A DNA stretch of 64,000 nt from Enchytraeus crypticus (Eukaryota; Annelida; Clitellata; Enchytraeida; Enchytraeidae). The position numbers and the translations under genes were made by a program. Shown one piece after another: positions 62,720 to 64,000 of the stretch (positions within the stretch are counted from its first letter, which is position 1; each line of letters starts with the position of its first letter). Below the pieces are notes generated by a model. The model saw nothing but the letters and a program-made list of their open reading frames with translations, searched no databases and was not told the origin of the DNA. The stretch lies in NCBI GenBank assembly GCA_905160935.1, contig CAJHZI010000308.1:405309-469308 (forward strand), read 5' to 3'.

Positions 62720-63565
62720 ATTATAAGGGGATTTATAGCCTTCCCGCGTTCAGACATATTTATTTTCTACAGGAAACCTATTTTTTAGCTTATCTATTGA
62801 CAGAAAAATCTTACATAAAATATGAAGACGTCATATTCTGCGTATATAATTTTAATTATCGAAACTTTGATGAGGCAGGAAGAAAACTAACAATATCCCT
62901 TAGCTAATTGTGTAATAAAAGCAATTTTATTTTCACGGATTGATCTATCAAAGAAGTCCTATAGTTCGTAGTAGTTTGGAAATAGCGCTAGCTGCAGCTG
63001 AGCGCATAGGCTAATGGTTACATCGCGCATTTCATAAGCTTGTCGACAATTTAGGCGTAAAAGAAATTTACTTTTTCCAAAGAGTCATCAAAACTGACGA
63101 AATAGTTATTATAATAACAACTAACCAGACTAGAAGTGATATTTATGCTTCACAATTTAAGTATTTGAAACTAATAAAGAAAAACCTCTCGTATTAAATG
63201 GTTTAATAATATCTAACCTTCAGTAATCTGAAGCGTAAGATAATTTTATATAATCCATATTTAACATCAACCATCAGATACCAATATTTGTTAGGCCAGT
63301 ACCTTACGCAAAAAGCATTTGCGAGTCTATGGATTTTCGCATAGCATCATTCATGTACGACGTAACATTATTTTCTAATTCCCTACGGTTGTAGGATAGC
63401 GCAATACACTGCTAATATACAACTGCATACACCACTAGGGACTTCGCCTGCACCATGACGCTTTTAATCACACCTACACAGCTCACGTGATAAGCTTTAT
63501 AGCATCATCAACAACACAGAACGGTTATCAACGATACTCTTCGCTTACATTAAGATATGCAAAGC
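62720..63565. other. AT-rich, nothing recognised
   Basis: No gene or repeat was identified. Confidence 0.4.
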
Positions 63566-63672
63566 GTTGAGATCCTATTTCAGGATCTCAACGTGCGGGG
63601 TTCAAATCCTGGGCTCGCCCGTCACTGATATCGCTTTCGAGTAAGGAACCTGACTTAACATTAGCTTTAGTG
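63566..63672 (+). mobile_element. tRNA-derived SINE 3' half behind a short hairpin
   Basis: GTTGAGATCCT and AGGATCTCAAC form an 11-bp perfect stem with loop ATTTC. Then GTGCGGGGTTCAAATCCTGG and CGAGTAAGGAACCTGACTTA follow. The A-box half is missing. Confidence 0.75.
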
Positions 63673-64000
63673 ATTTCAATATCTGCATCGAATAGTCAGT
63701 ACTACTACTGTTTCAGCACTTAACTGGTAGTAAGGTAAATGTAATGATTAACTTAATGGGATATGCTTCAGGTGTACAAGTAGATCATGAAATTCAATAA
63801 ACTACAGATCAATATTTAAGTGCTCTGTCTCTATTTCTGTTGGTCAGAATTAACGTTCTTGCCTAAATTGTTGTCCTTTATTTCAGTTATGGAAGTGAAA
63901 TTACATGAAGTAATACTTTTGGAATTGTAAGATGTCAATAATATGAATTCAATAATATGAATTCAATTATATGAATTCAGTTATCCGCATGAATAATGTT
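63673..64000. other. AT-rich end of window
   Basis: AATATGAATTCAAT repeats three times at 63943-63985. No gene was seen. Confidence 0.4.

Noticed and set aside
62662-62907. An 81-codon plus-strand frame
   Set aside because: It starts in a family D fragment and a SINE head, and the rest is AT-rich sequence without any family resemblance.

Overview
The window is nuclear DNA of an animal, most likely an arthropod or another invertebrate. It is AT-rich, split by introns and crowded with retroelements. (TA)n and (GA)n microsatellites and the word TAGGCCTA are common. There are no operons, ribosome binding sites, CRISPR arrays or bacterial genes. The lineage is inferred from the protein and repeat families, not proven.

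Two spliced protein-coding genes can be assembled, both on the minus strand. The first (59829 down to 33137) has seven coding exons whose phases all join. It predicts a 429-residue protein with a signal peptide, three immunoglobulin-like domains and a hydrophobic C-terminal tail that looks like a GPI-anchor signal. It resembles arthropod fasciclin-3-type adhesion proteins. Its first intron is about 19 kb and full of transposon remains. The second gene (21104 down to 16827) has three exons and predicts a 291-residue membrane or secreted collagen-like protein: a hydrophobic segment near the N-terminus, a CxxC motif, a helical stalk and about 150 residues of Gly-X-Y. A poly(A) signal lies about 90 bases after its stop. 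No functional partnership between the two genes is evident; both are cell-surface or extracellular proteins.

Most of the rest is mobile DNA. I use working names. Family A is a CR1/L2-like LINE (best copy 48853-51845, with a 2A-like motif before the endonuclease). Family B is a LINE known here from 3' ends with a (TTGA)n tail. Family C is a LINE whose 3' end reads GGCAGTGCACT followed by (GA)n. Family D is a short element sharing that 3' end. There are about twenty tRNA-derived SINEs, and a 5S rRNA-derived SINE. DNA transposons include a 2.6-kb hAT pseudo-element with an intact 8-bp target duplication (3957-6604), a mariner remnant (52255-53192), a TA-flanked MITE (53282-53909), a 2-kb element with TTAGGGTGATGAC ends (24941-26904) and an element with GAACC-rich subterminal repeats (13363-14792).

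Layout: 0-16 kb is intergenic, with the hAT, SINEs and the GAACC element. The collagen-like gene fills 16.8-21.1 kb. The stretch 21-33 kb is intergenic with LINE and transposon debris. The Ig gene fills 33.1-59.8 kb with its repeat-filled introns. The stretch 60-64 kb is intergenic SINE debris. The most notable observations are the 2A motif in the LINE, a 3'-tail module shared by LINEs and SINEs, and a minisatellite whose repeat unit contains the 5' splice site of the collagen-like gene.
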